From: Chitinibacter tainanensis DSM 15459
GTDB lineage: Bacteria > Pseudomonadota > Gammaproteobacteria > Burkholderiales > Chitinibacteraceae
NCBI RefSeq assembly: GCF_000429785.1
Contig: NZ_AUCN01000019.1
Location: 125,670 to 189,669, forward strand
Length of the DNA: 64,000 nt
Reading direction: 5' to 3'
Position numbers and translations under genes: made by a program. Below the pieces are notes generated by a model. That model saw only the letters and a program-made list of their open reading frames with translations. It was not told the origin of the DNA and did not search any database. How positions within the stretch are numbered: the stretch's first letter is position 1; every line of letters begins with the position of its first letter. Positions 46,648 through 55,785 of the stretch are shown one piece after another.

Positions 46648-47502
46648 ATGGACGATGCCTCGTCCCCGAGTCCCAAGCTAAGCTGGCTTGAGCGACTCAC
46701 CCATTTCCTGTTACGGGAGCCGGAAAACCGCGGCGAACTGGTTGAAATCATGCACTCGGCGTTTGAACGCCACCTCCTCGATGCCGATGCGCTCGGCATG
46801 ATCGAAGGCGTGCTCAATGTCGGCGATATGCAAGTGCGCGATGTGATGGTGCCGCGCTCGCAAATGGATGTCATCGACATCAACGACACGCCCGCCGAGT
46901 TTATCCCCCGCGTTATCGAAACCGCGCACTCGCGCTTTCCGGTGATTGATGGCAGCAAAGACAATGTGGTGGGCATTTTGCTCGCCAAAGATTTGCTGCG
47001 CTATTACGCCGAAGACGTTGAATTTAATGTCCGCGATCTCCTGCGCCCGGTGGTGTATATCCCCGAAGCCAAACGGCTGAATGTTCTACTGAAAGATTTT
47101 CGCAATAATCGCAACCATATGGCGATTGTGGTGGATGAATACGGCGGCGTGGCGGGCTTGGTGACGATTGAAGACGTCATCGAACAGATCGTTGGCGATA
47201 TCGAAGACGAATACGACGACGATGACGACGAAGACCAAATCATCCCCGATCGCCGTGGCAACTGGCGCGTGAAAGGCGAAACCGAAATCGCCGATCTGAA
47301 TGAGACCATCGGCAGCCACTTTAGCGATAAAGAAGTCGACACCGTGGCCGGCCTTGTGACCCTGGCCTTTGGTTGCGTGCCCAAGCGTGGCGAAGAAACC
47401 ATCATCGATGGCTATCATTTCCTGGTGTTGCGCGCCGATAGCCGCCGCGTGCACTCGGTGCAGATCGATAAACATCTGGAACGTCACGAAGCCGAACATT
47501 GA
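46648..47502 (+). CDS. corC: CorC/HlyC-type CBS-domain protein
   Basis: A 284-residue cytosolic protein with a CBS pair (about 60-190), MVPRSQMDVIDI at the first and GGVAGLVTIEDVIEQIVG at the second, then a CorC/HlyC transporter-associated domain (about 205-280). E. coli CorC (YbeX) is linked to magnesium/cobalt efflux and ribosome biology. No membrane segment. Good Shine-Dalgarno AAGGAG. A terminator separates it from lnt. Confidence 0.93.
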   Translation: MDDASSPSPKLSWLERLTHFLLREPENRGELVEIMHSAFERHLLDADALGMIEGVLNVGDMQVRDVMVPRSQMDVIDINDTPAEFIPRVIETAHSRFPVIDGSKDNVVGILLAKDLLRYYAEDVEFNVRDLLRPVVYIPEAKRLNVLLKDFRNNRNHMAIVVDEYGGVAGLVTIEDVIEQIVGDIEDEYDDDDDEDQIIPDRRGNWRVKGETEIADLNETIGSHFSDKEVDTVAGLVTLAFGCVPKRGEETIIDGYHFLVLRADSRRVHSVQIDKHLERHEAEH

Positions 47503-47534
47503 TCACCACCCGGTCATCATCACACGGTACACTG

Positions 47535-47563
47535 CGGGCTGATCGTTGATCAGCCCGTTTTTA
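47535..47563 (+). terminator. Intrinsic terminator between corC and lnt
   Basis: CGGGCTGATC/GATCAGCCCG, a perfect ten-base-pair stem with a three-base loop and T-run. The lnt ATG (47579) is only 16 bases beyond. Confidence 0.85.
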
Positions 47564-47578
47564 TTGCCGAAGCTCACC

Positions 47579-49078
47579 ATGCGCTGTTTTCCTGCCCGCC
47601 CCCTCTGGGCCATTCCGTTCTTATTGCTCGCTGGCGCGCTCAGTGTCGCCGGCTTTGCCCCGTTGGGGCAGTTCTGGCTACTGCCGCTTAGCCTGGTGGC
47701 GTGGCTGCTGGGCATCCAGCATGCCGGTAGCACTCGGCAAGCGCTGGTCTATGGCCTGAGCTGGGGTCTGGGGTATTTTCTGGCGAACGCCAGCTGGGTT
47801 TATATCAGCCTACATACCCACGGGGGTATGCCAGTCTGGATGGCGGCGCTCTGTACCTTTGGCTTTGCACTGTTTCTCGCGCTGTTTCCCATGCTGGCAG
47901 CGGGGCTGGCTTGGCGCTGGCCCGCTGGCAAAGCACTCAAACTCGCCCTGATTGCCCCTACGCTGTTTGTACTAAGCGAATGGATACGCGGCTGGATTTT
48001 TACTGGTTTTCCGTGGGCCTCGCTGGGCGGCTCGCAATTGGCGACGCTGGGCGGGTTTTATCCGCTGATCGGCAGCTATGGCGTGGGCTGGCTGCTGGCG
48101 ATCGCCAGCGGGCTCGTGCTGGCAGAGCTGCGTTTGGGGGCCAGCCTGGTATTTGCGCTACTCAGCACCAGCGCCCTGCTGCAACAGATTCAGTGGACGC
48201 AGCCCACCGGCGCGCCGCTGCGGGTCAGCCTCTTGCAGGGCAATATCCCGCAATCGATGAAATGGAGCCAGGCCGCGTATCTGGATAGCCTGAATATTTA
48301 TCGCGATCTCACCCAGCAAAGCCAAGGCCAGTTGATTGTGTTTCCGGAAACCGCCATTCCGGCGTTTTTCGGGGCGATTCCCGATTGGTATCTGGATGAT
48401 TTACGCGCGCTCGCGCACCAGCGCCAAGCCAGTATTATTTTTGGTACGGCCACCAGCAGCGCCGACGGGCAGCAGCATTTTAATGCCGCAGTCGATCTGG
48501 CCCAGCCTACGCGCACGCCCTATGCCAAATATCATCTGGTGCCGTTTGGCGAATATATTCCGGCGCGCGAGCTGTTTGGGGTGTTTTATCGCTACCTGAA
48601 TATGCCACTGGTAGGGCTCTCGCCCGGCGCCCCCGTACAGCCACCATTTGCGCTGCAAGGTGGCCAGATCGCCGCCAATATCTGCTACGAGGATGCATTT
48701 GGCAACGAAATCCGCCGCAATGCCATCAATGCCACGCTGCTGGTCAACCTCACCAATATGGCCTGGTTTGATGGCTCGTGGGCGGCGGAGCAGCACGCCG
48801 AAATGGCCCGCGCCCGCGCGCTGGAAAATGGCCGCTATCTGATCCGCGCCACCAACACCGGCAAAACCGCGATTATCAATCCGCGCGGCGAGCTGGTGAG
48901 CAGTCTACCCGCGCAAACCCGCGGCGTACTCAATGGCACTGTGCGTCACCAGATCGGCACTACGCCCTATCAACGCTGGGGCGATACGCCGGTCATCGTG
49001 GGCTGGGCGCTGGCGCTACTTGCCTTGGCGCTCTACACATACCGCCAGCGGTATCAGCCTAGAAAGCAGACGATCTAG
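47579..49078 (+). CDS. lnt: Apolipoprotein N-acyltransferase
   Basis: A 499-residue inner-membrane enzyme that adds the third acyl chain to lipoproteins. About seven membrane helices fill residues 1-210 and 470-495. The nitrilase-like domain carries the Glu in FPETAIP, the Lys in KYHLVPFGEY, and the Cys in NICYEDAFG. Start MRCFPARP at 47579. A longer frame from 47546 lies inside the terminator. A 49-bp repeat signature lies inside the coding sequence (47771-47819) and another overlaps its stop codon (49049-49097). Confidence 0.95.
   Translation: MRCFPARPLWAIPFLLLAGALSVAGFAPLGQFWLLPLSLVAWLLGIQHAGSTRQALVYGLSWGLGYFLANASWVYISLHTHGGMPVWMAALCTFGFALFLALFPMLAAGLAWRWPAGKALKLALIAPTLFVLSEWIRGWIFTGFPWASLGGSQLATLGGFYPLIGSYGVGWLLAIASGLVLAELRLGASLVFALLSTSALLQQIQWTQPTGAPLRVSLLQGNIPQSMKWSQAAYLDSLNIYRDLTQQSQGQLIVFPETAIPAFFGAIPDWYLDDLRALAHQRQASIIFGTATSSADGQQHFNAAVDLAQPTRTPYAKYHLVPFGEYIPARELFGVFYRYLNMPLVGLSPGAPVQPPFALQGGQIAANICYEDAFGNEIRRNAINATLLVNLTNMAWFDGSWAAEQHAEMARARALENGRYLIRATNTGKTAIINPRGELVSSLPAQTRGVLNGTVRHQIGTTPYQRWGDTPVIVGWALALLALALYTYRQRYQPRKQTI
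47771..47819. repeat. GGGTAT/ATACCC 49-bp signature inside lnt
   Basis: GGGTAT (47771-47776) and ATACCC (47814-47819) at the exact 49-bp spacing, with an inner palindrome CTGGCG-AA-CGCCAG. It encodes a stretch that looks conserved in Lnt (NASWVYISLHTHGGMP), so it is either a coincidence or a constrained motif. Confidence 0.5.
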
Positions 49079-49097
49079 GCCCTACGGCGATATACCC
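49049..49097. repeat. 49-bp repeat overlapping the lnt stop
   Basis: CGGTAT (49049-49054) to ATACCC (49092-49097), 49 bases. Inner arms GCCTAGA/TCTAGGC. The last codons and stop of lnt are inside it. Confidence 0.8.
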
Positions 49098-49210
49098 CTG
49101 CAACACCAAGCTATGCCTGTTGCATGAATCTTGCACCGCCCAGCGCCAGCACGGCCAGCTAGCGCCAGTTCGGAGTAAGATCAAGGCAGAACATTCACTA
49201 GGATGGCGAG

Positions 49211-50074
49211 ATGCTGGGGCGCTGGGTAATTTCTGCACTATTACTGCTGTATGCGGCGCTGGCCACGGCCAACCCCGTGGTGGTGCGCATGCGCCCGCCG
49301 CAAGGCAGCGCCGACACCAGCCACGCCTACTTCATTGGCCTCGCCCAACTGGCCTTGGACAAAACCGCCAGCCAAGGCCCGGCGCGGATTCAGCTGATCC
49401 GTGCAGACATGTCGCAAAACCGCGCACTACTGGAGCTCAGCCAGGGCGATGTCATTGATCTGGATTGGGCCGGTACCGACCGCGAGCGCGAGCAAATGCT
49501 GCGCCCGATTCGTATCCCGCTGCTAGGGGGCTTGCTGGGCTATCGCGCGCTGGTGATCCGCAAGGCGGATAAAGCCCGCTTTGATCAGATCAAGAGCGTT
49601 AAAGAGCTGGCCAAACTCACCGGCATTCAGGGCGCCCAGTGGCCCGACACGGCGATTTTGCGCCATGCGGGGCTCAAGCTCGAAACCCCGCCGCGCTTTG
49701 AAATGATGTACCCGATGCTACTGAATCGCCGCGCCGATTATTTCCCGCGCGGCCTCAACGAAGTGTACGCCGAAATGGCGGGGCTCAAGCGCAGTGAGCT
49801 GATGATCTACGACCAGCTCTTGCTGGTGTATAAACTGCCGATGTATTTTTTCACCGCCAAACGCAATGAAGCCCTGGCAAAGCGGATTGAGCAAGGCCTA
49901 CGGCTGGCGGTGGACGATGGCAGCCTGCAGGAATACATGAAAAACCACCCAGTGACCGCGCCGGTGTTTCCGCTCAGCAAATATCGCTCCGCGCGCAAAC
50001 TGCAGCTCACCAACCCGAATCTACCCGCCGAAACCCCGCTACACGACAGCAGCCTGTGGCTGAAAATCGAGTGA
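49211..50074 (+). CDS. Periplasmic solute-binding-like protein
   Basis: A 287-residue secreted protein with signal peptide (1-20, TANP after the cut). The fold resembles family-3 solute-binding proteins: LIRADMSQNRALLEL near 60, PIRIPLLGGLLGYRALVIRK near 98, and a C-terminal lobe with LLLVYKLPMYFF. No transporter membrane genes are nearby, so it may be a sensor or orphan receptor. Ligand unknown. Start ATG at 49211 after AGGATGGCGAG. Confidence 0.7.
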   Translation: MLGRWVISALLLLYAALATANPVVVRMRPPQGSADTSHAYFIGLAQLALDKTASQGPARIQLIRADMSQNRALLELSQGDVIDLDWAGTDREREQMLRPIRIPLLGGLLGYRALVIRKADKARFDQIKSVKELAKLTGIQGAQWPDTAILRHAGLKLETPPRFEMMYPMLLNRRADYFPRGLNEVYAEMAGLKRSELMIYDQLLLVYKLPMYFFTAKRNEALAKRIEQGLRLAVDDGSLQEYMKNHPVTAPVFPLSKYRSARKLQLTNPNLPAETPLHDSSLWLKIE

Positions 50075-50156
50075 CGCGCTGAGCATACGCAGCATCAACC
50101 TCAGCACTTGCCGCGTGGCCAGTCACGCACCAACACCATGTCATCCGTGAGCGGCA

Positions 50157-50183
50157 TAAAAAACAAACCGCCCGTAGGCGGTT
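50157..50183 (-). terminator. Terminator of the ECF sigma operon
   Basis: On the minus strand AACCGCC/GGCGGTT with a four-base loop, followed by a T-run, 44 bases after the RDD stop. Confidence 0.82.
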
Positions 50184-50226
50184 GCAGATTTAATATCAAA
50201 CCCACTAGCGAAGCGCGGCTTCCGGC

Positions 50227-50766
50227 TTACTTTTTACTGGGTGAATTCACGATCCGGGTTTTCGCCAGCCGATCATGCAATAACTGGCCGTCGGCATCGA
50301 AACGGGCCGTAATCCACGGCACGCAAAACCAGATACTGCCCAGCCACGCCAGCCAATGGTATTGCGGGTAATAAATCGCCAGCACCCACAGCGGCAACAG
50401 CGGCGCATAAAAAGCCGTGGCCACCGCGAAGCGAATACTGGCCTGTCGCCAGCTTAACTCACCGGTGAGTGGGGCCACGCGCATCCGCCAGGTCATCATC
50501 GCCAGCGTTTGCCCGCGCGTCCAGCACCAGCCAAAGTAGGCATAACACACCGCCAGCACCCATACCCCATTGAGTATGCGCGCCCATAGCGCATCAGATA
50601 AGTGCTCTGGCGTGATACCCAGCAAAAGCTGCATCAGCCCCTGAAAGACGCCCTCGGCAATCAGCAAGACCGCCGCCAACAGCAGCAGCTCATAAATAAA
50701 GGCCACCAGTCGGCGGCCCCAGGCAGCAGCGCCTAAATGCGCTTCAAAATGCTCATCCGGTTTCAA
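50227..50766 (-). CDS. RDD family membrane protein
   Basis: A 179-residue inner-membrane protein with RDD features: a first helix after AAWGRRLVAFIYE (Arg, then Asp-type site replaced by Tyr-Glu), further helices near 60-80, 115-145, and RGQTLAMMTWRMRV between. Function unclear; in betaproteobacteria the gene commonly ends an ECF sigma-DUF3619-DUF3106-RDD group. Here DUF3106 is missing. Confidence 0.85.
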   Translation of the reverse strand: MKPDEHFEAHLGAAAWGRRLVAFIYELLLLAAVLLIAEGVFQGLMQLLLGITPEHLSDALWARILNGVWVLAVCYAYFGWCWTRGQTLAMMTWRMRVAPLTGELSWRQASIRFAVATAFYAPLLPLWVLAIYYPQYHWLAWLGSIWFCVPWITARFDADGQLLHDRLAKTRIVNSPSKK

Positions 50767-50792
50767 GTGTAAACTCCGACCGCGGTGCGGCC

Positions 50793-51104
50793 TTAAACAT
50801 CATCCAAACTATCGTACAACACTTCGTCCACCAGCTGCTGCGTCAGTTCCAGATTACTGGCCGGACGCAGCGGCGTTTGCTGCTGCCACCACACGGCCGT
50901 CAACACCAGTCCAAGCATCAGCGCTGCGCCAGCCAGCGGATGCCGCCCTACCCAGCTCAGCACCGCGCCATGCGCCGCCACGGCGGGTTGTTGTGCTTGC
51001 CGGCGCGCCTGCGCCAGCGCCGCTTGCACGCGCGTCTGGGGTTGCGCCGAGCGCAAGGCCGCACTTAAGCGCGCGCCAATTTGATCGGGGGTTTGCTGAT
51101 TCAT
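50793..51104 (-). CDS. DUF3619 family membrane protein, probable anti-sigma partner
   Basis: A 103-residue protein with one membrane helix (about 58-72, HPLAGAALMLGLVLTAVWW). The N-terminal part DQIGARLSAALR and the acidic tail LVDEVLYDSLDDV fit DUF3619. Its position directly after the ECF sigma gene with a four-base overlap suggests it binds or tunes that sigma factor, but this is inference from context. Confidence 0.8.
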   Translation of the reverse strand: MNQQTPDQIGARLSAALRSAQPQTRVQAALAQARRQAQQPAVAAHGAVLSWVGRHPLAGAALMLGLVLTAVWWQQQTPLRPASNLELTQQLVDEVLYDSLDDV

Positions 51105-51664
51105 AGTGTGACTCCTTGCTCGCGCAGCCACGCGGCCAAAGTGTGGCAGGCCCGCGAGCAGTGCGTTTTCACACTCCCCGTCGAACATCCCATCACCGCC
51201 GCCGTTTCGGCTACATCCAGCTCTTCCCAATAACGCAGCAGAAAGGCTTCCCGTTGACGCGCCGGCAAGCGCGCCAAGCCTGCTTCGATGAGCGCAATGT
51301 GCTGTTTGCTATTGAGCCAGCTGGCCGCATCGGCCCGCTCATCAACGGCACCGGGCAAATACTCCAGCGGATCAGATTCGTCCGTATCTTGCGGGCCGCC
51401 GCCCAGAGCCGAAAACAGCGTCTGCCACAGATTGCGTACCCGCGTGCGCCGCTGGGCATCGCGAATGGTGTTTTGCAAAATTCGCTGAAACAGCAAAGGC
51501 CATTCAGTGGCGGGTTTGTCGGCGTAATGGCTGGCAAGTTTGAACATCGCATCCTGCACCACATCCAGCGCCGCCTGCTCATCACGCAGGGCGATCCAGG
51601 CTTGCCGCCAGGCCCGTTGCTCGACCTCGCGCAAAAAGGCATCCAGCGTCACCGCAGAAGACAA
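51101..51664 (-). CDS. ECF-type RNA polymerase sigma factor
   Basis: A 187-residue sigma-70 family factor with regions 2 (about 15-85, EQAALDVVQDAMFKLA and RILQNTIRDAQRR) and 4 (about 125-180, RLPARQREAFLLRYWEELDVAETAAVM) and no region 3. It directs RNA polymerase to a small regulon, probably stress- or envelope-related. It starts the sigma-DUF3619-RDD operon. ATG at 51662-51664. Confidence 0.92.
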   Translation of the reverse strand: MSSAVTLDAFLREVEQRAWRQAWIALRDEQAALDVVQDAMFKLASHYADKPATEWPLLFQRILQNTIRDAQRRTRVRNLWQTLFSALGGGPQDTDESDPLEYLPGAVDERADAASWLNSKQHIALIEAGLARLPARQREAFLLRYWEELDVAETAAVMGCSTGSVKTHCSRACHTLAAWLREQGVTL

Positions 51665-52076
51665 TTGGTTTCCTTTTGTAAAGCGCAGCGAAATATCGCA
51701 GCAAAAACAAGGGCATTGATACTAGCAAACCCCAATAGAAACGGCCAGAAAAACTTGCCAACGCCGCCGCCATCGGGTAACTTTAGAGGCCTACACCAAG
51801 TCACACCCCGCTGCCCGATGACGTTAAGCGTTGCGAGCAGCACCGGATCGCTTGCGCCAATGCATCAAGCTCGTATCTCAAACAGGCCAAAAGCCTGTAT
51901 TCTGGCGCCAAAGCTCGGTATAAATGAGGCTTTGCTGGCCGACTGCGTAAGCCGTCTGGCTGCACTGACCCGCCCCGCGGATGAATACGCACGCCTGTGC
52001 GTGAGGGGTATCGCTCCCATGGCGAGCGGATTGCCGCAGAACATGACCGATCAACATTGACTCAGGACGAAAACCG
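51665..52076. other. Leader region upstream of ilvI
   Basis: 412 bases between the divergent sigma and ilvI genes. A TATAAAT at 51919-51925 could be a -10 for ilvI but has no good -35. An 80-codon frame ending at 52060 lacks a Shine-Dalgarno and has no run of Ile, Val or Leu codons, so I do not call it a leader peptide. GGGTAT at 52006 has no partner at the repeat spacing. I see no T-box or classical attenuator. Confidence 0.4.
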
Positions 52077-53837
52077 ATGGAAATTTCGGGCGCAGAAATT
52101 CTGGCGCGGTGTCTGGCAGAAGAAAACGTAGAGTTCGTTTTCGGCTACCCGGGCGGCGCGGTTTTGGAAATCTATGATGCGATTTTCAAACAAGACAAAT
52201 TCAAACACGTGCTGGTGCGTCACGAGCAAGCTGCCGTTCACGCAGCCGACGCTTACTCACGTTCTTCTCACAAAATCGGTGTCGCCCTGGTGACTTCCGG
52301 CCCTGGCGCCACCAACGCCATTACCGGCATTGCCACCGCCTATATGGATTCAATTCCAATGGTGGTGATTTCCGGCCAGGTGGGCACGCCCATGATCGGC
52401 TCGGACGCCTTCCAGGAAGTCGACATGGTCGGCTGTTCACGCCCGATCGTGAAACACAATTTCTTGGTGAAAGATGTTAAAGACATCGCGCCAACGGTGA
52501 AAAAAGCCTTCCATATCGCCACCACCGGCCGTCCTGGCCCGGTTGTGATCGATATTCCGAAGGACATCACCATTCACAAAGCGGTATTCGAATACCCGAA
52601 ATCGGTTTCGATTCGCAGCTACAATCCGCCAACCAAAGGCCACCCAGGGCAGATCAAAAAAGCCGCCCAAATGCTGGCCGAAGCCAAACGCCCATTCATC
52701 TACGTGGGTGGTGGCGCCGTACTGGGCAATGCCTCAGCCGAAGTCACCGAGTTGGTGCGGCTGCTGAATGTACCGTGTACCAATACCCTGATGGGCTTGG
52801 GCGCTTATCCTGGTACCGATGATAAATTCGTCGGCATGCTGGGTATGCACGGCACGTACGAAGCCAATATGGCCATGCAATACGCCGACACGATCATTGC
52901 GATCGGCGCGCGTTTTGACGACCGCGTGATTTCATCGCCTGCGCATTTTGCATCGCAAGCCAAGCGCATCGTGCACATCGATATCGATCCATCCTCGATC
53001 GCTAAACGCGTGAAAGTCGATGTACCGATCGTGGGTGATGTAAAAGAAGTCCTGAAAGACCTGATCGCCGTACTGAAAGAAGGCAATCTGCGCCCGAACG
53101 AAAAAGCCCTGAGCGCATGGTGGGATCAGATCAACGATTGGCGCAAACCCAACAGCCTGTGGTACGAGCCGCACGACACCATCATCAAGCCACAGTTTGT
53201 GATTCAGAAACTGTGTGAAGTGACCGGTGGCGATGCGATCATTACCTCGGACGTAGGCCAGCACCAGATGTTTGCCGCGCAGTACTACAAATTTAACCGC
53301 CCACGCCAGTGGATTAACTCGGGCGGCTTGGGCACGATGGGCTTTGGCCTGCCAGCCGCGATGGGCGCGCAATTGGCCAACCCCGATGCGACCGTAGCCT
53401 GCGTAACTGGCGAAGCGTCAATCCAGATGAATATTCAGGAATTGTCGACTTGCAAGCAATACCACACGCCAGTGAAAATCATTAACCTGAACAACGGTTA
53501 TCTGGGCATGGTGCGCCAGTGGCAAGAGTTCTTCTACGGCACGCGCTATTCCGAGTCGTATGTGGATGCCCTGCCCGACTTTGTGAAACTGGCCGAAGCC
53601 TATGGCCACGTTGGTATGCGCATCGACAAGCCAAGCGACGTGGAAGGCGCGCTGCGCGAAGCCTTTGCCCTGAAAGAGCGCCTGGTGTTTATGGATTTCC
53701 TGACCGATCAGAAGACCAACGTATTCCCGATGGTACAAAACGGTAAGGGCCTGAGCCAGATGGATCTGCCACCGCATATGCAAAACATGCAGCTGGTGCC
53801 TTTTGAAAACAACCGTGACTACGGCAACCTGTGCTAA
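52077..53837 (+). CDS. ilvI: Acetolactate synthase, large subunit
   Basis: A 586-residue thiamine-diphosphate enzyme making acetolactate or acetohydroxybutyrate, first shared step to Val, Ile and Leu. The catalytic Glu is in LVRHEQAAVHAADAY. The ThDP-binding motif, normally GDG...NN, reads GEA at VTGEASIQMN, with NN in NLNNGYLG. FAD-binding residues in the middle domain are intact. It forms an operon with ilvH (13-base gap) and the locus continues to ilvC. Shine-Dalgarno CAGGA. Confidence 0.95.
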   Translation: MEISGAEILARCLAEENVEFVFGYPGGAVLEIYDAIFKQDKFKHVLVRHEQAAVHAADAYSRSSHKIGVALVTSGPGATNAITGIATAYMDSIPMVVISGQVGTPMIGSDAFQEVDMVGCSRPIVKHNFLVKDVKDIAPTVKKAFHIATTGRPGPVVIDIPKDITIHKAVFEYPKSVSIRSYNPPTKGHPGQIKKAAQMLAEAKRPFIYVGGGAVLGNASAEVTELVRLLNVPCTNTLMGLGAYPGTDDKFVGMLGMHGTYEANMAMQYADTIIAIGARFDDRVISSPAHFASQAKRIVHIDIDPSSIAKRVKVDVPIVGDVKEVLKDLIAVLKEGNLRPNEKALSAWWDQINDWRKPNSLWYEPHDTIIKPQFVIQKLCEVTGGDAIITSDVGQHQMFAAQYYKFNRPRQWINSGGLGTMGFGLPAAMGAQLANPDATVACVTGEASIQMNIQELSTCKQYHTPVKIINLNNGYLGMVRQWQEFFYGTRYSESYVDALPDFVKLAEAYGHVGMRIDKPSDVEGALREAFALKERLVFMDFLTDQKTNVFPMVQNGKGLSQMDLPPHMQNMQLVPFENNRDYGNLC

Positions 53838-53850
53838 GGAGAGATGAAGA

Positions 53851-54342
53851 ATGCGTCACATTTTGTCTGTCCTGATTGAAAATGAAGCCGGCGCCCTGTC
53901 GCGCGTCACCGGGCTGTTTTCGGCCCGCGGTTACAATATTGACTCGCTAACGGTGCAAACCACCGAAGATCCCACCATGAGCCGGATGACGATTGTTACC
54001 CATGGCTCGGAAGATGTGATCGAGCAAATCACCAAGCAGCTCAACAAGCTGATCGAGGTGGTGAAAGTGATCGACCTGAACGAGGCCGATCACATCGAGC
54101 GCGAACTGATGCTGATCAAAGTACGCGCCACCGGCAAAGATCGCGAAGAAATGAAACGGATGGCGGATATCTTCCGCGGCCGCATCATTGATGTCACCGA
54201 AAAAAGCTACACCATCGAATTGACCGGCACGGGTGAAAAACTCGACGCCTTTATCAAGGCGCTGGATCAGTCGGTGATTCTGGAAACCGTACGCACCGGC
54301 GCCTCCGGCATCGGCCGCGGCGAACGCATTCTAAAACTATAA
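53851..54342 (+). CDS. ilvH: Acetolactate synthase, small regulatory subunit
   Basis: A 163-residue regulatory subunit with an N-terminal ACT domain (NEAGALSRVTGLFSARGYNIDSLTV) that binds valine for feedback inhibition, and a C-terminal ACT-like domain. Shine-Dalgarno GGAGAG in the 13-base gap after ilvI. A 49-bp repeat follows its stop by three bases. Confidence 0.96.
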   Translation: MRHILSVLIENEAGALSRVTGLFSARGYNIDSLTVQTTEDPTMSRMTIVTHGSEDVIEQITKQLNKLIEVVKVIDLNEADHIERELMLIKVRATGKDREEMKRMADIFRGRIIDVTEKSYTIELTGTGEKLDAFIKALDQSVILETVRTGASGIGRGERILKL

Positions 54343-54345
54343 GCA

Positions 54346-54394
54346 GGGTATATGCCTGTAGAGCACCACAGGCAAGACCTGCAGAGCAATACCC
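54346..54394. repeat. 49-bp GGGTAT/ATACCC repeat between ilvH and ilvC
   Basis: Perfect GGGTAT (54346-54351) and ATACCC (54389-54394). Inner arms GCCTGT/ACAGGC. It begins three bases after the ilvH stop. Confidence 0.9.
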
Positions 54395-54465
54395 ATAAGC
54401 AGCCAACCACAAGTTTTCACGCCAGACAAAGCAACGAGGCGCGGGAACTTTGGGTTTAACACTGA

Positions 54466-55524
<1,059 letters not shown>

Positions 55525-55567
55525 TTTTTAGCAGCTGCAACGCGAGTGGGCTTTGTTGCTGCGCAGC

Positions 55568-55588
55568 TCGTGTACTTTACGTACACGA
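55568..55588 (+). other. Perfect hairpin downstream of ilvC
   Basis: TCGTGTAC/GTACACGA with loop TTTAC. No T-run; upstream of the true terminator. Possibly an mRNA 3' stabiliser. Confidence 0.5.
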
Positions 55589-55640
55589 CGCCGCTAGCGC
55601 CTCGCCCAATCGCGTTTCGCTCGCTAAAATAGTGGTCAAT

Positions 55641-55669
55641 AAAAAAACCGGCTCAATGCCGGTTTTTTT
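55641..55669 (+). terminator. ilvC intrinsic terminator
   Basis: AAAAACCGGC/GCCGGTTTTT stem with a five-base loop and T-run. Confidence 0.9.
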
Positions 55670-55724
55670 ATATCGAAAGATTATGGTCTGGACTCAAGAC
55701 TGGCCACTAGCACTACAGAGCGAC

Positions 55725-55785
55725 ACATACCCACCCAAGTATTGCCGCCAAAGCCAAATCAATTAATTAGTGGCCGCCAATACCC
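55725..55785 (-). repeat. 49-bp repeat, long form, forming the end of a binding-protein gene
   Basis: Minus strand core 55785-55737 (GGGTATTGGC... CAATACTT, 49 bases) with extension GGGTAT (55732-55727). The last seven codons (GVLAATN) and the stop of the gene at 55763 lie inside it. A weaker match (TGGTCT...ATACCC, 55684-55732) lies next to it. Confidence 0.75.

Noticed and set aside
52006-52011. GGGTAT upstream of ilvI as another repeat copy
   Set aside because: No ATACCC at the required spacing in either direction.
51821-52060. Eighty-codon frame before ilvI as a possible leader peptide
   Set aside because: No Shine-Dalgarno and no cluster of Ile, Val or Leu codons, and no paired attenuator stems seen.
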